Assembly (NCBI GenBank): GCA_029975275.1 | Contig: JARKPN010000057.1 | Span: 1 to 47,281 of the forward strand | Length of the DNA: 47,281 bases | DNA from: Geobacteraceae bacterium | GTDB taxonomy: Bacteria; Desulfobacterota; Desulfuromonadia; Geobacterales; Geobacteraceae | Direction: 5' to 3' | Shown here: positions 8,038 through 15,546 of the stretch, piece after piece | Layout of the letters: every line of letters starts with the position of its first letter | Numbering within the stretch: position 1 is the stretch's first letter | Position numbers and translations under genes: made by a program | Notes under the pieces: model-generated | What the model was told of the DNA's origin: nothing | What the model saw: only the letters and a program-made list of their open reading frames with translations | Database searches by the model: none

Positions 8038-8679
8038 TCAGAGTCCGCTGTCCCCGGCATCCAGTATGGAATTGAGAATTTTGTCCGTATAAGCCCGCGA
8101 TTCCAGGATGTTCCTGTTGACCTTCTCACGGGCCTCGATTTCCTGCATGAGCTTGAGCTTCTTCATGCCCATTTCCGTTATGATGTTCATCAGGTTGGTG
8201 TAGAGCTCCAGAGCATTGCGCATCTGCTCGCGGGAATAGATGGGGACCCGCGCCAGGGCTTGCAGGTATCGCTCTTCGTCGAAGCCGAATTCTTTGGCCT
8301 GCTGGCGGAACTGTTCCGGATCCGGTTTGTCGTCTTCATTGAAGCACTGGCCGAAGAAGAAGGTGGCGATGTGTACACCGTCGAAAAAGATCGGCATGGC
8401 CATGTCCCACAGTCCGTTTTTACAGCGGTACTCGAGAAACCTTCCTTCGTATTCGTGCAGGCGGCTTTTTATGGTCGCCTCGCTTTCCTTGCAGCGCGCG
8501 AGGGTTACGGGGTGCTGGCGATGAAAGCGCACGCAGATATCCTGCCAGCCCGCGGCTACCAAGACCTTTTCGTTGGTGTCGAGGATGGCCGAGAGCAGGC
8601 CGGTGACCTTGTTGTAGGACTCCATCAGGGTCTGGATCTGCCTGATGTCGAACAGTTGTGAGAAGCTGCGGTTCTTCAT
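8038..8679 (-). CDS. stand-alone PocR-type sensory domain protein
   Basis: 213 residues. Most of the length resembles the PocR ligand-sensing domain (FSQLFDIRQIQTLMESYNKV at the N-terminus, CRFHR, and a central EYRCKNGLWDMAMPI), followed by a helical linker (about 165-205) that in related proteins leads into a kinase, GGDEF or AraC output domain. Here the protein stops at DAGDSGL with no output domain. PocR domains are proposed to sense small hydrocarbon derivatives such as 1,2-propanediol, so butanediol or acetoin is a reasonable ligand here. Either it works in trans, for instance through the activator nearby, or it is a truncated remnant. The ribosome-binding site is weak. Confidence 0.75.
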   Translation of the reverse strand: MKNRSFSQLFDIRQIQTLMESYNKVTGLLSAILDTNEKVLVAAGWQDICVRFHRQHPVTLARCKESEATIKSRLHEYEGRFLEYRCKNGLWDMAMPIFFDGVHIATFFFGQCFNEDDKPDPEQFRQQAKEFGFDEERYLQALARVPIYSREQMRNALELYTNLMNIITEMGMKKLKLMQEIEAREKVNRNILESRAYTDKILNSILDAGDSGL

Positions 8680-8848
8680 GGGTACGAGATCGCTTCTTGT
8701 TCATGGCTGCGGAGCGTTCCTGGACATAGAGGTGTTATGGAAATTATGCAAAAAACGTACGAGTATGTGAGCTCTTCAGTCTGGTTAAATGATTCCGGGC
8801 GGTTACACGCAAATGTTGCAGGCAGTCCTGCGGGCGGGGCACACGCTG

Positions 8849-8866
8849 GTGCGACAGTTGTCGCAC
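8849..8866. promoter_or_regulatory. perfect palindrome GTGCGACA-GT-TGTCGCAC
   Basis: 8-bp arms around a 2-nt centre, lying about 85 nt upstream of the extended -10 element and about 180 nt from the PocR start. Its symmetry and divergent position suggest an operator. Confidence 0.6.
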
Positions 8867-8947
8867 GACCCGGACAGATCGTTCTCGCCGTCGCAGGCGG
8901 GCGCCAATTGATTGTAAATAATTTTCAATATCAATTTTGGCCAAAGC

Positions 8948-8956
8948 TGGTATAAT
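8948..8956 (+). promoter_or_regulatory. extended -10 promoter TGGTATAAT
   Basis: A perfect TATAAT (8951-8956) with the TGn extension, without a good -35. The start site would be near 8963, about 45 nt before the ATG at 9009, which has a strong AAAGGAGGA. Confidence 0.55.
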
Positions 8957-9008
8957 TTAATTCACGCGAAACAGCGAAAGCATAATCCATCGCAAAGGAG
9001 GATGGGAA

Positions 9009-9671
9009 ATGGAATCCAGACTTTTCCATGGAATGCTTCGACCCGAGGACTGCTCGCTGGCGCTGGTGGACTACCAGCCGGCGATGTTCGCGGGGGTGCA
9101 TTCCCATGACCGGACCAGCATAGTCCAGAACGTGCAGATCGTCGCCAAGGCGGCGAAACTGTTCAAGGTTCCCACCATACTGTCTACCGTCGCCGCCAAG
9201 AGCTTCAGCGGAGACATGATCCCCGAGGTCACCTCGATCTTTCCCGGATCCGGACCCATAGACCGGACTTCCATAAATGCCTGGCTTGACAGCGGCTTCA
9301 GGGACGCGATCGAGAAGACGGGAAGGAAGAAGGTGCTGGTCGCCGGGCTCTGGACCGAGGCCTGCGTGCTGTTCCCGGCGCTCGACATGCTGCGGGAAGG
9401 CTACGAGGTGTTCGTGCCCACCGATGCCTGCGGCGACATAAGCGTGGAGGCCCACGAACGCGCGGTGCAGCGGCTTGTGCAGGCAGGCGCGGTGCCGATG
9501 ACCTCGCTCCAGTTCCTGTTCGAGTTGCAGCAGGATTGGGGCAGGAGCGAGACCTACGAAGGGTGCATGAAGATCATGGAGGCCCACTCGCCCTATGGTA
9601 TCGAGGAACGGTTCATCAAGGACTTCCTCAAAGGGCGCGGAGAGGGAAGGAAGTATCGCCGGGCCGCCTGA
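9009..9671 (+). CDS. isochorismatase-fold cysteine hydrolase (YcaC-like)
   Basis: 220 residues of the cysteine hydrolase (isochorismatase/nicotinamidase) superfamily. The likely triad is Asp 21 (ALVDYQ), Lys 64 (VAAKSF) and Cys 119 (GLWTEACV). The pattern VDYQPAMFAGV and the C-terminal region after residue 150 resemble YcaC-type hydrolases of unknown substrate. A strong AAAGGAGGA site precedes the ATG. The probable selenoprotein gene starts 48 nt downstream with its own strong ribosome-binding site, so the two are likely co-transcribed, hinting at a shared redox or detoxification role. True isochorismatase activity is unlikely, because no siderophore genes are nearby. Confidence 0.8.
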   Translation: MESRLFHGMLRPEDCSLALVDYQPAMFAGVHSHDRTSIVQNVQIVAKAAKLFKVPTILSTVAAKSFSGDMIPEVTSIFPGSGPIDRTSINAWLDSGFRDAIEKTGRKKVLVAGLWTEACVLFPALDMLREGYEVFVPTDACGDISVEAHERAVQRLVQAGAVPMTSLQFLFELQQDWGRSETYEGCMKIMEAHSPYGIEERFIKDFLKGRGEGRKYRRAA

Positions 9672-9719
9672 CCGGAGGAGATCCCGCGGCAGACGGCTCA
9701 TGGATTAAGGAGGTTGATT

Positions 9720-10286
9720 ATGGATACTACCGTGACATGGGAATCCGATTTGAGTAAATCACTGGCCAGGGGCCAGGCGGAGCAGAAGCCGGTATTGCTC
9801 GATTTCTTCAACCCGGGATGAATCGGCTGCAAACAGATGGGTGCGGTTACGTATCCCGATAAAAGAGTCGCCGAGTTCATCACCGGCCGGATGGTGCCGG
9901 TTCAGGTGGTTTCAGACCATCCGCTGGCGGGCGAATTCGACATCAAGTGGACGCCGACCATTATCGTGCTGGACTACTACGGCAAGGAACACCAGCGTAC
10001 GGTCGGGTTCCTTCCGCCTGAGGAGTTCGTTCCGGCACTGATGCTTGGGATGGGCAAGATAGATTTCGAGACCGGACAGTTCGAAGCGGCGATACGTCAT
10101 TTCGACACGCTCCTGGCCGAATATCCCGGAAGTCATGCGGCCCCCGAGGCCATATACCTGCGGGGGGTGAGCGGCTACAAGGCCAGCCATGATCCGGCCC
10201 CGCTCAAGGAGGCCTACGAGAGGCTCAAAGCAGGTTATCCGACGAGCGAGTGGGTCAAGCGGGCGGAGCCGTACGGACTGCTGTGA
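9720..10286 (+). CDS. thioredoxin-fold/TPR protein with UxxC motif, probable selenoprotein (in-frame TGA at 9819)
   Basis: Reading from ATG 9720 (preceded by AAGGAGG) gives 188 codons with a single internal TGA at 9819-9821 (codon 34). Before the TGA the peptide ends KPVLLDFFNPG; after it reads IGCKQMGAVTYP. The TGA therefore occupies the first cysteine of a thioredoxin CxxC motif (U34-I-G-C37). Residues about 1-115 make a thioredoxin fold, including the cis-proline region WTPTIIVLD, and about 120-185 resemble a tetratricopeptide repeat. The frame is intact on both sides and the downstream part has no ribosome-binding site of its own, which fits readthrough as selenocysteine better than two genes. 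Alternatives are a recent nonsense mutation or a sequencing error. A conventional gene caller would miss the first 39 codons. Confidence 0.82.
9822..9860 (+). promoter_or_regulatory. candidate bacterial SECIS element
   Basis: Immediately after the TGA, ATCGG (9822-9826) can pair with CCGAT (9856-9860), and inside it CTGCA (9827-9831) can pair with TGCGG (9842-9846, one G-U pair) around a 10-nt loop containing GATGGG. The size and position suit a SelB-binding hairpin, but the fold was drawn by eye and the loop does not begin with the preferred G. Confidence 0.45.
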
Positions 10287-10309
10287 CATCCCGCTTGCGG
10301 TATGCAGTC

Positions 10310-10358
10310 AAAAAAGGAAGGGGGACTTTTCCCGGTGAAAAGTCCTCCTTCCTTTTTT
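10310..10358 (+). terminator. strong rho-independent terminator
   Basis: Arms of about 20 nt (AAAAAAGGAAGG then GGACTTTT, and their complement) enclose a short CCGG-centred loop, with a TTTTTT tail on the + strand; A-runs on the other side could make it bidirectional. It ends the isochorismatase/selenoprotein unit. Confidence 0.85.
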
Positions 10359-10373
10359 GCTTTCCATGCTCGC

Positions 10374-10437
10374 TCAGAGGTCGAACAACTCCTTCAGCAG
10401 TGACTTTTTCTTGTAGTGCTTATTGTGGTTCAGGTCA
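10374..10437 (-). pseudogene. short coding remnant after htpX (tail HNKHYKKKSLLKELFDL)
   Basis: In the frame shifted from htpX, the 63 nt after its stop read [20 protein letters not shown] and then TGA (10374-10376). The basic-then-FDL ending looks like a genuine protein C-terminus, but no start codon or upstream coding sequence is attached. It could be the tail of a deleted gene or of a frameshifted htpX extension. Not assigned to a family. Confidence 0.3.
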
Positions 10438-11289
10438 TGTGGCCATGCTCTCCAGCCGTGCGATCCGTTCCTCCATGGGGGGATGGGTGGAGAAGAGCGA
10501 CAGTAGGCCGCCGCCGGTCAGGGGGTTGACGATGAACAGGTGTGCCGAGGCGGGCCGGGCCTCGGCCATGGGGATCATCCGGGACGCCGACTGGAGCTTG
10601 CGCAGTGCGTTGGCCAGTGAAAGGGGCCTGCCGCAGATCCTCGCGCCGGTTTCGTCCGCCAGGTATTCACGCGAGCGGGAGACGGCCATCTGAATAAGCA
10701 GGGCCGCCAGGGGCGCGATGATGGCCATGGCCAGGGAGCCGATCAGGCCGCCGGCCCCTTCGCCGTCCTCGTCGCTCCGGCCGGCACCGATCAGGGCGCC
10801 CCACTGGAGCATGCTGCCGAGCATGGAGATGGCGCCGGCAAAGGTGGCTGCGATGGTGGAGACCAGGATGTCCCGGTTCCGGACGTGGGCCAGCTCGTGG
10901 GCCATGACCCCTTCCAGTTCGTCCGGAGTCAGGATGCGGAGTATCCCTTCCGTGGCCGCCACTGCCGCGTGGGCGGGGTTCCTGCCGGTGGCGAAGGCGT
11001 TCGGGCTGTCGGACGGGATGATGTAGACCCGCGGCATGGGGAGCCCGGCCTGCTGCGCGAGCCTCCTGACCATGCCGTAAAAGGAAGGGTGGTCGTTCTC
11101 GCCGATTTCCCGCGCACCGTACATCCGGAGCACGATCTTGTCGGAGAACCAGTAGGAAAAGAAGTTCATGGCGCAGGCCATGAAGAAGGCGAAGACCATG
11201 CCGGACTTGCCGCCGATGGCGCTCCCCATTGCCACCATGAGGAGGGTGAGGCAGGTGAGAAGCAGGGTTGTCTTGAACCGGTTCATCAT
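10435..11289 (-). CDS. htpX: HtpX-like membrane metalloprotease (M48)
   Basis: Zinc-dependent inner-membrane protease for quality control of membrane proteins. In 284 residues it has two N-terminal membrane segments (about 7-26 and 28-48), the zinc motif HELAH (His 131, Glu 132, His 135), two further hydrophobic stretches (about 150-165 and 183-203) and the third ligand in SREYLADE (Glu 208). GGGAGG precedes the ATG pair at 11289. Upstream on the same strand are a terminator and a yybP-ykoY-type riboswitch, implying control by metal (Mn2+) availability, which is notable for this protease. Confidence 0.92.
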   Translation of the reverse strand: MMNRFKTTLLLTCLTLLMVAMGSAIGGKSGMVFAFFMACAMNFFSYWFSDKIVLRMYGAREIGENDHPSFYGMVRRLAQQAGLPMPRVYIIPSDSPNAFATGRNPAHAAVAATEGILRILTPDELEGVMAHELAHVRNRDILVSTIAATFAGAISMLGSMLQWGALIGAGRSDEDGEGAGGLIGSLAMAIIAPLAALLIQMAVSRSREYLADETGARICGRPLSLANALRKLQSASRMIPMAEARPASAHLFIVNPLTGGGLLSLFSTHPPMEERIARLESMAT

Positions 11290-11328
11290 GTGGAATACCT
11301 CCCTATGTTAATTCTGGCGCAAGGGTAA

Positions 11329-11377
11329 TAAAAAAGACCTTTATCCTCGGCGCAACGCACACGGGATAAAGGTCTTG
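11329..11377 (-). terminator. riboswitch expression-platform terminator before htpX
   Basis: On the - strand a 13-bp perfect stem (11334-11346 with 11364-11376) is followed by six U. Its 5' arm contains the conserved 3' AAGACC segment of the upstream aptamer, so ligand binding and terminator formation would compete. Confidence 0.85.
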
Positions 11378-11475
11378 CATACGAGTCATCGTCCCCTGCC
11401 CGGACCCTGAGGTCGTATTGACGGGCCAGGGGTCAGCCTTTTCTCCGGCTGATTGCTACTCCCCTTTAACGTAGG
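11371..11475 (-). ncRNA. yybP-ykoY-type (Mn2+) riboswitch upstream of htpX
   Basis: Read on the - strand the RNA contains the hallmark AAAGGGGAGUAGC block (11467-11455), a G/C hairpin, the second conserved segment GUCAAUACGA (about 11423-11414) and a 3' closing ACUCGUAUGCAAGACC. These correspond to the two metal-binding loops of the yybP-ykoY aptamer, known to sense Mn2+. The 3' end runs directly into an intrinsic terminator located before htpX, so the switch is predicted to act by transcription antitermination. It was recognised by motif, not by a covariance model. Confidence 0.8.
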
Positions 11476-11613
11476 AGCAGGTTATCGTGGATCCCGGAAA
11501 AATGTCAAGATATTTATCGGGCTGCCTGACAGCGCGTGCCGTGGACCCGTGCCGGGCGGGCAATCACGCGGAACAACGACGGTTTTCCCACAGAACCCGT
11601 CAGCCCTTTCGCC

Positions 11614-11642
11614 TTGACAAATCGGGCTCCGCTCTATATCGT
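11614..11642 (+). promoter_or_regulatory. sigma-70 promoter of hpnJ
   Basis: TTGACA (11614-11619), a 17-nt spacer and TATCGT (11637-11642), with the start site near 11649, about 130 nt before the hpnJ ATG. It supports the start at 11782 rather than the open frame upstream at 11536. Confidence 0.6.
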
Positions 11643-11781
11643 ATCCGTTTGTCTTTTCACTGAAACCGTGAAGGCCTCAGTAATTTACCGGGTTTTCGGA
11701 ATTGTCAGGCCTATACACACACGGTACATCCGCGGCAGCCGGGAGCCAATCTGGGCCGCGCCGATTTTCAGGAGTCGAAGC

Positions 11782-13215
11782 ATGAAACCGTTATTTCTCA
11801 ATCCGCCCACCTTCGAGGATTTCGACGGAGGGGCGGGCGCCCGCTATCAGGCCTCCCGCGAGGTCACCTCATTCTGGTATCCCACCTGGCTCTGCTTCCC
11901 GGCCGGCATGATCGAGGGGAGCCGGGTGGTTGATGCGCCGGTCCAGAAATATACCCTGGAGGACTGCATCACCATCGCCGCCGACTACGACCTGGTGGTG
12001 ATGTACACCTCCACCCCGACCTTCGCCATCGACGTGGAGACCGCCCGCCGCATCAAGGAGAGCAAGCCCGGCATCGTGACCGTCCTGACCGGCCCCCACG
12101 TGAGCGTGCTGCCGGAGGAGTCGCTCCGGCGTGCCTCCGGCGCGGTGGACATCGTCTGCCGTGGCGAGTTCGACTACTCGGTCAAGGAGCTGGCCGAGGG
12201 ATGGGAATGGGAGCGGGTGGACGGCATCAGCTTCCTGAAGGACGGCAAGGTCTTTTCCACTCCCGACCGGGAACCCATCGCCGACCTGGATGCGCTCCCC
12301 TTTGCCAGCCAGGTCTACCGGCGCGACCTCCCCATCAGGGAATACATCATCCCCCACTTCCTGCACCCCTATGTTTCCATCTACTCCAGCCGCGGCTGCC
12401 CGTCGCGCTGCATCTACTGCCTCTGGCCCCAGACCTTTTCCGGCCGCACCATGCGCACCCGCAGCCCGGAGAACGTCTACCGGGAGGTGAAGTGGATCAA
12501 GGAGAACATCGCCGGCGTGCGGGAGATCTCCTTTGACGACGATACCTTCACCGCCAACCGGGAGCACGCCCGGGCCGTTGCCGAGAAGATCCGCCCGCTG
12601 GGGGTGTCCTGGACCATCAATGCCCGGGCCAACTGCGACTACGAGACCCTGAAGATCATGCGCGAGGCCGGTCTGCGTCACGTGGTGGTGGGGTACGAGT
12701 CGGGTAACGACCAGATCCTGAAAAACGTGAAGAAGGGGGTCACCAAGGCCCAGGCCCTGGAGTTCACCAGGAACTGCAAGAAGCTGGGTCTGTCGGTGCA
12801 CGGCGCATTCGTCATGGGGCTGCCCGGCGAGACCCGCGAGACCATCAGGGAGACCATCGAATTCGCCAGGCGGCTGGACATCAACTCCATCCAGGCCTCG
12901 CTGGCCTCCCCCTATCCCGGGACCGAGTTCTACGACCTGGCGAAAAAGGAGGGGTGGATCGCCTCGGACAGCTTCCTGGACGAGACCGGCCACCAGACCT
13001 GCGTCATCAACTACCCGGAGCTCTCCAACCGGGAGATCTTCGACGCGGTGGAGACCATGTACAACAAGTTCTATTTCCGGCCCAAGTACATCGCCCGCAG
13101 TGTGCTGAAGATGATCACCAGCAGCGAGGACCGGAAGAAGCTCCTCAGGGAGGGGGCCCAGTACCTGGCCTACATGAAGAAGCGCAAAGAGGGGAAGTGC
13201 TGCTCGCAGTGCTGA
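11782..13215 (+). CDS. hpnJ: hopanoid biosynthesis B12-binding-type radical SAM protein HpnJ
   Basis: Implicated in turning bacteriohopanetetrol glucosamine into the cyclitol ether head group of hopanoids. The 477-residue protein begins MKPLFLNPPTFEDFDGG, as in HpnJ proteins. It has an N-terminal cobalamin-binding-like Rossmann region (about 60-170) and the radical SAM motif RGCPSRCIYC (Cys 206, 210, 213), followed by the SPASM-less catalytic barrel. ATG 11782 has CAGGAG about 9 nt upstream. hpnK follows 19 nt later, giving the usual hpnJ-hpnK pair. The squalene-hopene cyclase and hpnI are not in the window. Confidence 0.88.
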   Translation: MKPLFLNPPTFEDFDGGAGARYQASREVTSFWYPTWLCFPAGMIEGSRVVDAPVQKYTLEDCITIAADYDLVVMYTSTPTFAIDVETARRIKESKPGIVTVLTGPHVSVLPEESLRRASGAVDIVCRGEFDYSVKELAEGWEWERVDGISFLKDGKVFSTPDREPIADLDALPFASQVYRRDLPIREYIIPHFLHPYVSIYSSRGCPSRCIYCLWPQTFSGRTMRTRSPENVYREVKWIKENIAGVREISFDDDTFTANREHARAVAEKIRPLGVSWTINARANCDYETLKIMREAGLRHVVVGYESGNDQILKNVKKGVTKAQALEFTRNCKKLGLSVHGAFVMGLPGETRETIRETIEFARRLDINSIQASLASPYPGTEFYDLAKKEGWIASDSFLDETGHQTCVINYPELSNREIFDAVETMYNKFYFRPKYIARSVLKMITSSEDRKKLLREGAQYLAYMKKRKEGKCCSQC

Positions 13216-13234
13216 CCCCGCTCCGGTTTTCAGC

Positions 13235-14101
13235 ATGAAAGAGCTTATCATCAACGCCGACGACTTCGGCCTCTCGGCCGGGGCCAACCGGGCCGTGATC
13301 CGGGCCTGGCACGAGGGGATCCTGACCGGCGCCTCCCTGATGGTGGGGGGAAGGGGTTTCGACGAGGCGGTATCCCTGGCCCGGGAGAACCCGGGGCTGC
13401 AGGTCGGCCTGCACCTGACGCTGGTGCAGGGTCGGGCCGTGCTTCCACCGGATGATATTCCCGGGCTCACGGATCCGGAGGGGAACTTTCCGCTGGATCC
13501 GGTAGCGGCAGGGATGCGCTACTTCTTCAGCCCCCCGGCGAAAAGGTCGCTCAGGCGGGAGATCGAGGCCCAGATCCTCAGGTTCCGGGAGACCGGTCTC
13601 CCCCTTTCCCACCTGGACGGCCACCTGAACATCCACATGCACCCCACCGTGTTCGACATCCTGGCCGATCTGATGCCGGGGTACGGCATCACCAGCTTCC
13701 GGCTGACCCGGGAGGACCTTTCCCGGGACCCGGCCGACCCGGGCCGGAGAAGGATCGGGCGGATGCTCGACGCTTTCATTTTCGGCAGCCTGGCGAACAG
13801 GTGTCGGCCGGTGCTGGAACGGCTCGGCATCTTCCATGCCGGCGAGGTCAAGGGGCTGCTCAACTCCGGCAGGATGACCGAGGAGTACCTGCTGAAGGTC
13901 CTCGATCGGCTGCGGGACGGCGTGACCGAGATCTACTTCCATCCCGGCTGCAGACCAGACCCCGACCTGGCCTCCCGGATGCCCGACTATCTCCACGAGG
14001 AGGAGCTGGCGGCCCTGACCAGTGAAAAGGTGGGGAAGCGGATAACGGCGCTCGGGATCAGACTGAGAAACTATCGGGGAGAGGTAAAGAACCATGCTTA
14101 A
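13235..14101 (+). CDS. hpnK: hopanoid biosynthesis deacetylase HpnK (YdjC/ChbG family)
   Basis: A carbohydrate deacetylase thought to remove the acetyl group from N-acetylglucosaminyl bacteriohopanetetrol before HpnJ acts. The 288 residues show YdjC-family metal-site motifs: NADDFGLS (Asp 9, Asp 10), VGLHLTL (His 60) and SHLDGHLN (His 126, His 130). Its 3' end overlaps the next gene by 8 nt, so hpnJ, hpnK and the small membrane protein form one translationally coupled unit. Confidence 0.87.
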   Translation: MKELIINADDFGLSAGANRAVIRAWHEGILTGASLMVGGRGFDEAVSLARENPGLQVGLHLTLVQGRAVLPPDDIPGLTDPEGNFPLDPVAAGMRYFFSPPAKRSLRREIEAQILRFRETGLPLSHLDGHLNIHMHPTVFDILADLMPGYGITSFRLTREDLSRDPADPGRRRIGRMLDAFIFGSLANRCRPVLERLGIFHAGEVKGLLNSGRMTEEYLLKVLDRLRDGVTEIYFHPGCRPDPDLASRMPDYLHEEELAALTSEKVGKRITALGIRLRNYRGEVKNHA

Positions 14102-14474
14102 GACCGTCATTATGATGCTGCTGGCCGTCACCGCCGGTACGGTGGGCGACATCCTGCTGACCAAGGGGATGAAGGAACTGGGCGACCTCTCGGCCATGAA
14201 CCTGCGGGGAATTCTGTCGGCTGCGTTCCAGGCCCTGACCAGCCCCAAGCTGATCTTCGGGACCGCCATGCTGGCCGTGTTCTTCTTCCTCTGGCTGGCG
14301 GTCCTCTCCTGGGAAGACCTGTCCGTGGCCCTGCCGATGCAGGCGCTCAACTACGTGCTGGTCGCCTTCCTTTCCCAGTACTTCCTGGGCGAGGTGGTGA
14401 CCCCCATGCGCTGGGCCGGGACCGTCCTGGTCTGCATCGGGGTCATTCTCATCACCAAGAGCAGCTCCGGTTGA
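14094..14474 (+). CDS. small EamA/SMR-like four-helix membrane protein
   Basis: 126 residues with four predicted membrane helices (about 3-19, 45-67, 72-92, 103-121), similar in size and pattern to EmrE/ArnE-type half-transporters that form dimers. It overlaps hpnK and ends the hopanoid unit. It may flip a hopanoid or its sugar-linked precursor across the inner membrane, by analogy with ArnE/ArnF; this is inference from context. The exact substrate cannot be read from the sequence. Confidence 0.75.
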   Translation: MLKTVIMMLLAVTAGTVGDILLTKGMKELGDLSAMNLRGILSAAFQALTSPKLIFGTAMLAVFFFLWLAVLSWEDLSVALPMQALNYVLVAFLSQYFLGEVVTPMRWAGTVLVCIGVILITKSSSG

Positions 14475-14590
14475 GGCGCGGCCCGGATCTGCCCGCTCCT
14501 CACCTTGTCCCACCCTGTTACGCCTATCTTCTTCATGAATCGATATTTCATTTTTTTGTGATAGACTATGTCCGCCTGAGCACACCATCG

Positions 14591-14682
14591 AAACCCCTCT
14601 TGCCCTCCCTTTCGGCTCTGGCCGGTGAGCAACGGAGAAACCTTTTTCTCCCTTCGAGAAAGGGGGACGGAGGGGGATTTTC
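14591..14682. repeat. imperfect inverted repeat upstream of the cinA-like gene
   Basis: A C-rich arm (14591-14613) and a G-rich arm (14657-14681) are near-complementary over about 22 nt, with the pattern AAACCCCTC to CCCTTTC against GAAAGGGGG to GGGGGATTT. It looks like a decayed copy of an intergenic palindromic repeat and ends just before the ribosome-binding site of the next gene. Confidence 0.45.
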
Positions 14683-14696
14683 AACAAGGAGGTTCC

Positions 14697-15524
14697 ATGT
14701 CCAAGCCGGTTACCGTAGAAATCCTGGTGGTGGGGAATGAAATCCTCATCGGTGATATCCAGGACACCAACACCAACTGGATCTGCAAGCTGATCAACGG
14801 CCGGGCGGGGTACGTGGCCCGGGCGACCATGCTGCGCGACATCCCGGAGGAGATCGCCGCCGCGGTCCGGTCCGCCGTGGAGCGGGAGGTGGACGTGCTG
14901 TTCACTTCCGGGGGGCTCGGCCCCACCGCCGACGATCTCACCGTGGCCGCGGTCGCCGAAGGGGCCGGAGTGGAACTGAGGCTTGACGAGCAGGCCCGTC
15001 GGATGGTGAAGGAGAGCTACGACGACTTCTTTGCGCGGGGGATCATGGCGGAAGGGGGGCTCAATCCGGCCCGGGAGAAGATGGCCTGGCTGCCTGTGGG
15101 CGCCGAGCCGTTGCGCAATCCGGTCGGAACGGCACCGGGCGTGCTGTTCCGGGCGGGGAAGACAGCCATCATCTGCCTCCCCGGCGTCCCTTCGGAGTTG
15201 AAGGGGATCATCACCACGTCGCTTCAATCATTCCTGGACGCGACACTGGGTGGCGGCGGTTCGCTCACCCGGGCCATCACGGTCCGCTGCAACGACGAGT
15301 CCGTCATGGAACCGGTCCTGAGCCGGGTGGCGCCGGAGCATCCGCGGGTCTACATCAAGTCCCTGGCCAGGACCCTGGGGGAGACACCCGAGCTGGACAT
15401 CAGCCTGACCGTGACCGGGGGCGACCCGGGGGAGCGGGAGCAACTCCTCGACGAGGCCTGCCGCGATCTGCGGGAGGGGCTGACCGGCATAGGGATCGAG
15501 AACTGGGACAAGTTGAAAGGGTGA
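14697..15524 (+). CDS. CinA N-terminal (MoaB/Mog-like) domain protein
   Basis: 275 residues. The N-terminal two thirds form the molybdopterin-binding-like domain of CinA (VEILVVGNEILIGDIQDTNT at the start, TSGGLGPTADDLT near 76-88, LPGVPSELKG near 160). The C-terminal nicotinamide-nucleotide amidase domain of full-length CinA is absent, so it is a COG1058-type single-domain protein. In full-length relatives this part has ADP-ribose pyrophosphatase activity. The ATG at 14697 is chosen for its AAGGAGG; the open frame extends upstream to 14625 without support. Confidence 0.85.
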   Translation: MSKPVTVEILVVGNEILIGDIQDTNTNWICKLINGRAGYVARATMLRDIPEEIAAAVRSAVEREVDVLFTSGGLGPTADDLTVAAVAEGAGVELRLDEQARRMVKESYDDFFARGIMAEGGLNPAREKMAWLPVGAEPLRNPVGTAPGVLFRAGKTAIICLPGVPSELKGIITTSLQSFLDATLGGGGSLTRAITVRCNDESVMEPVLSRVAPEHPRVYIKSLARTLGETPELDISLTVTGGDPGEREQLLDEACRDLREGLTGIGIENWDKLKG

Positions 15525-15546
15525 AGGGCGGGGAGGCCGTGCGGGG

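Larger units (their letters stand above)
8680..9008. promoter_or_regulatory. divergent intergenic region with operator and promoter
   Basis: This 329-nt region separates the PocR gene (-) from the isochorismatase-like gene (+). It holds a perfect 18-bp palindrome (8849-8866) and an extended -10 promoter (8948-8956). No gene is seen. Confidence 0.6.

Noticed and set aside
8849-8890. Sigma-54 promoter before the isochorismatase-like gene
   Set aside because: GG and GC elements can be found but the spacing is 11 nt instead of 10; the extended -10 sigma-70 site is a better fit.
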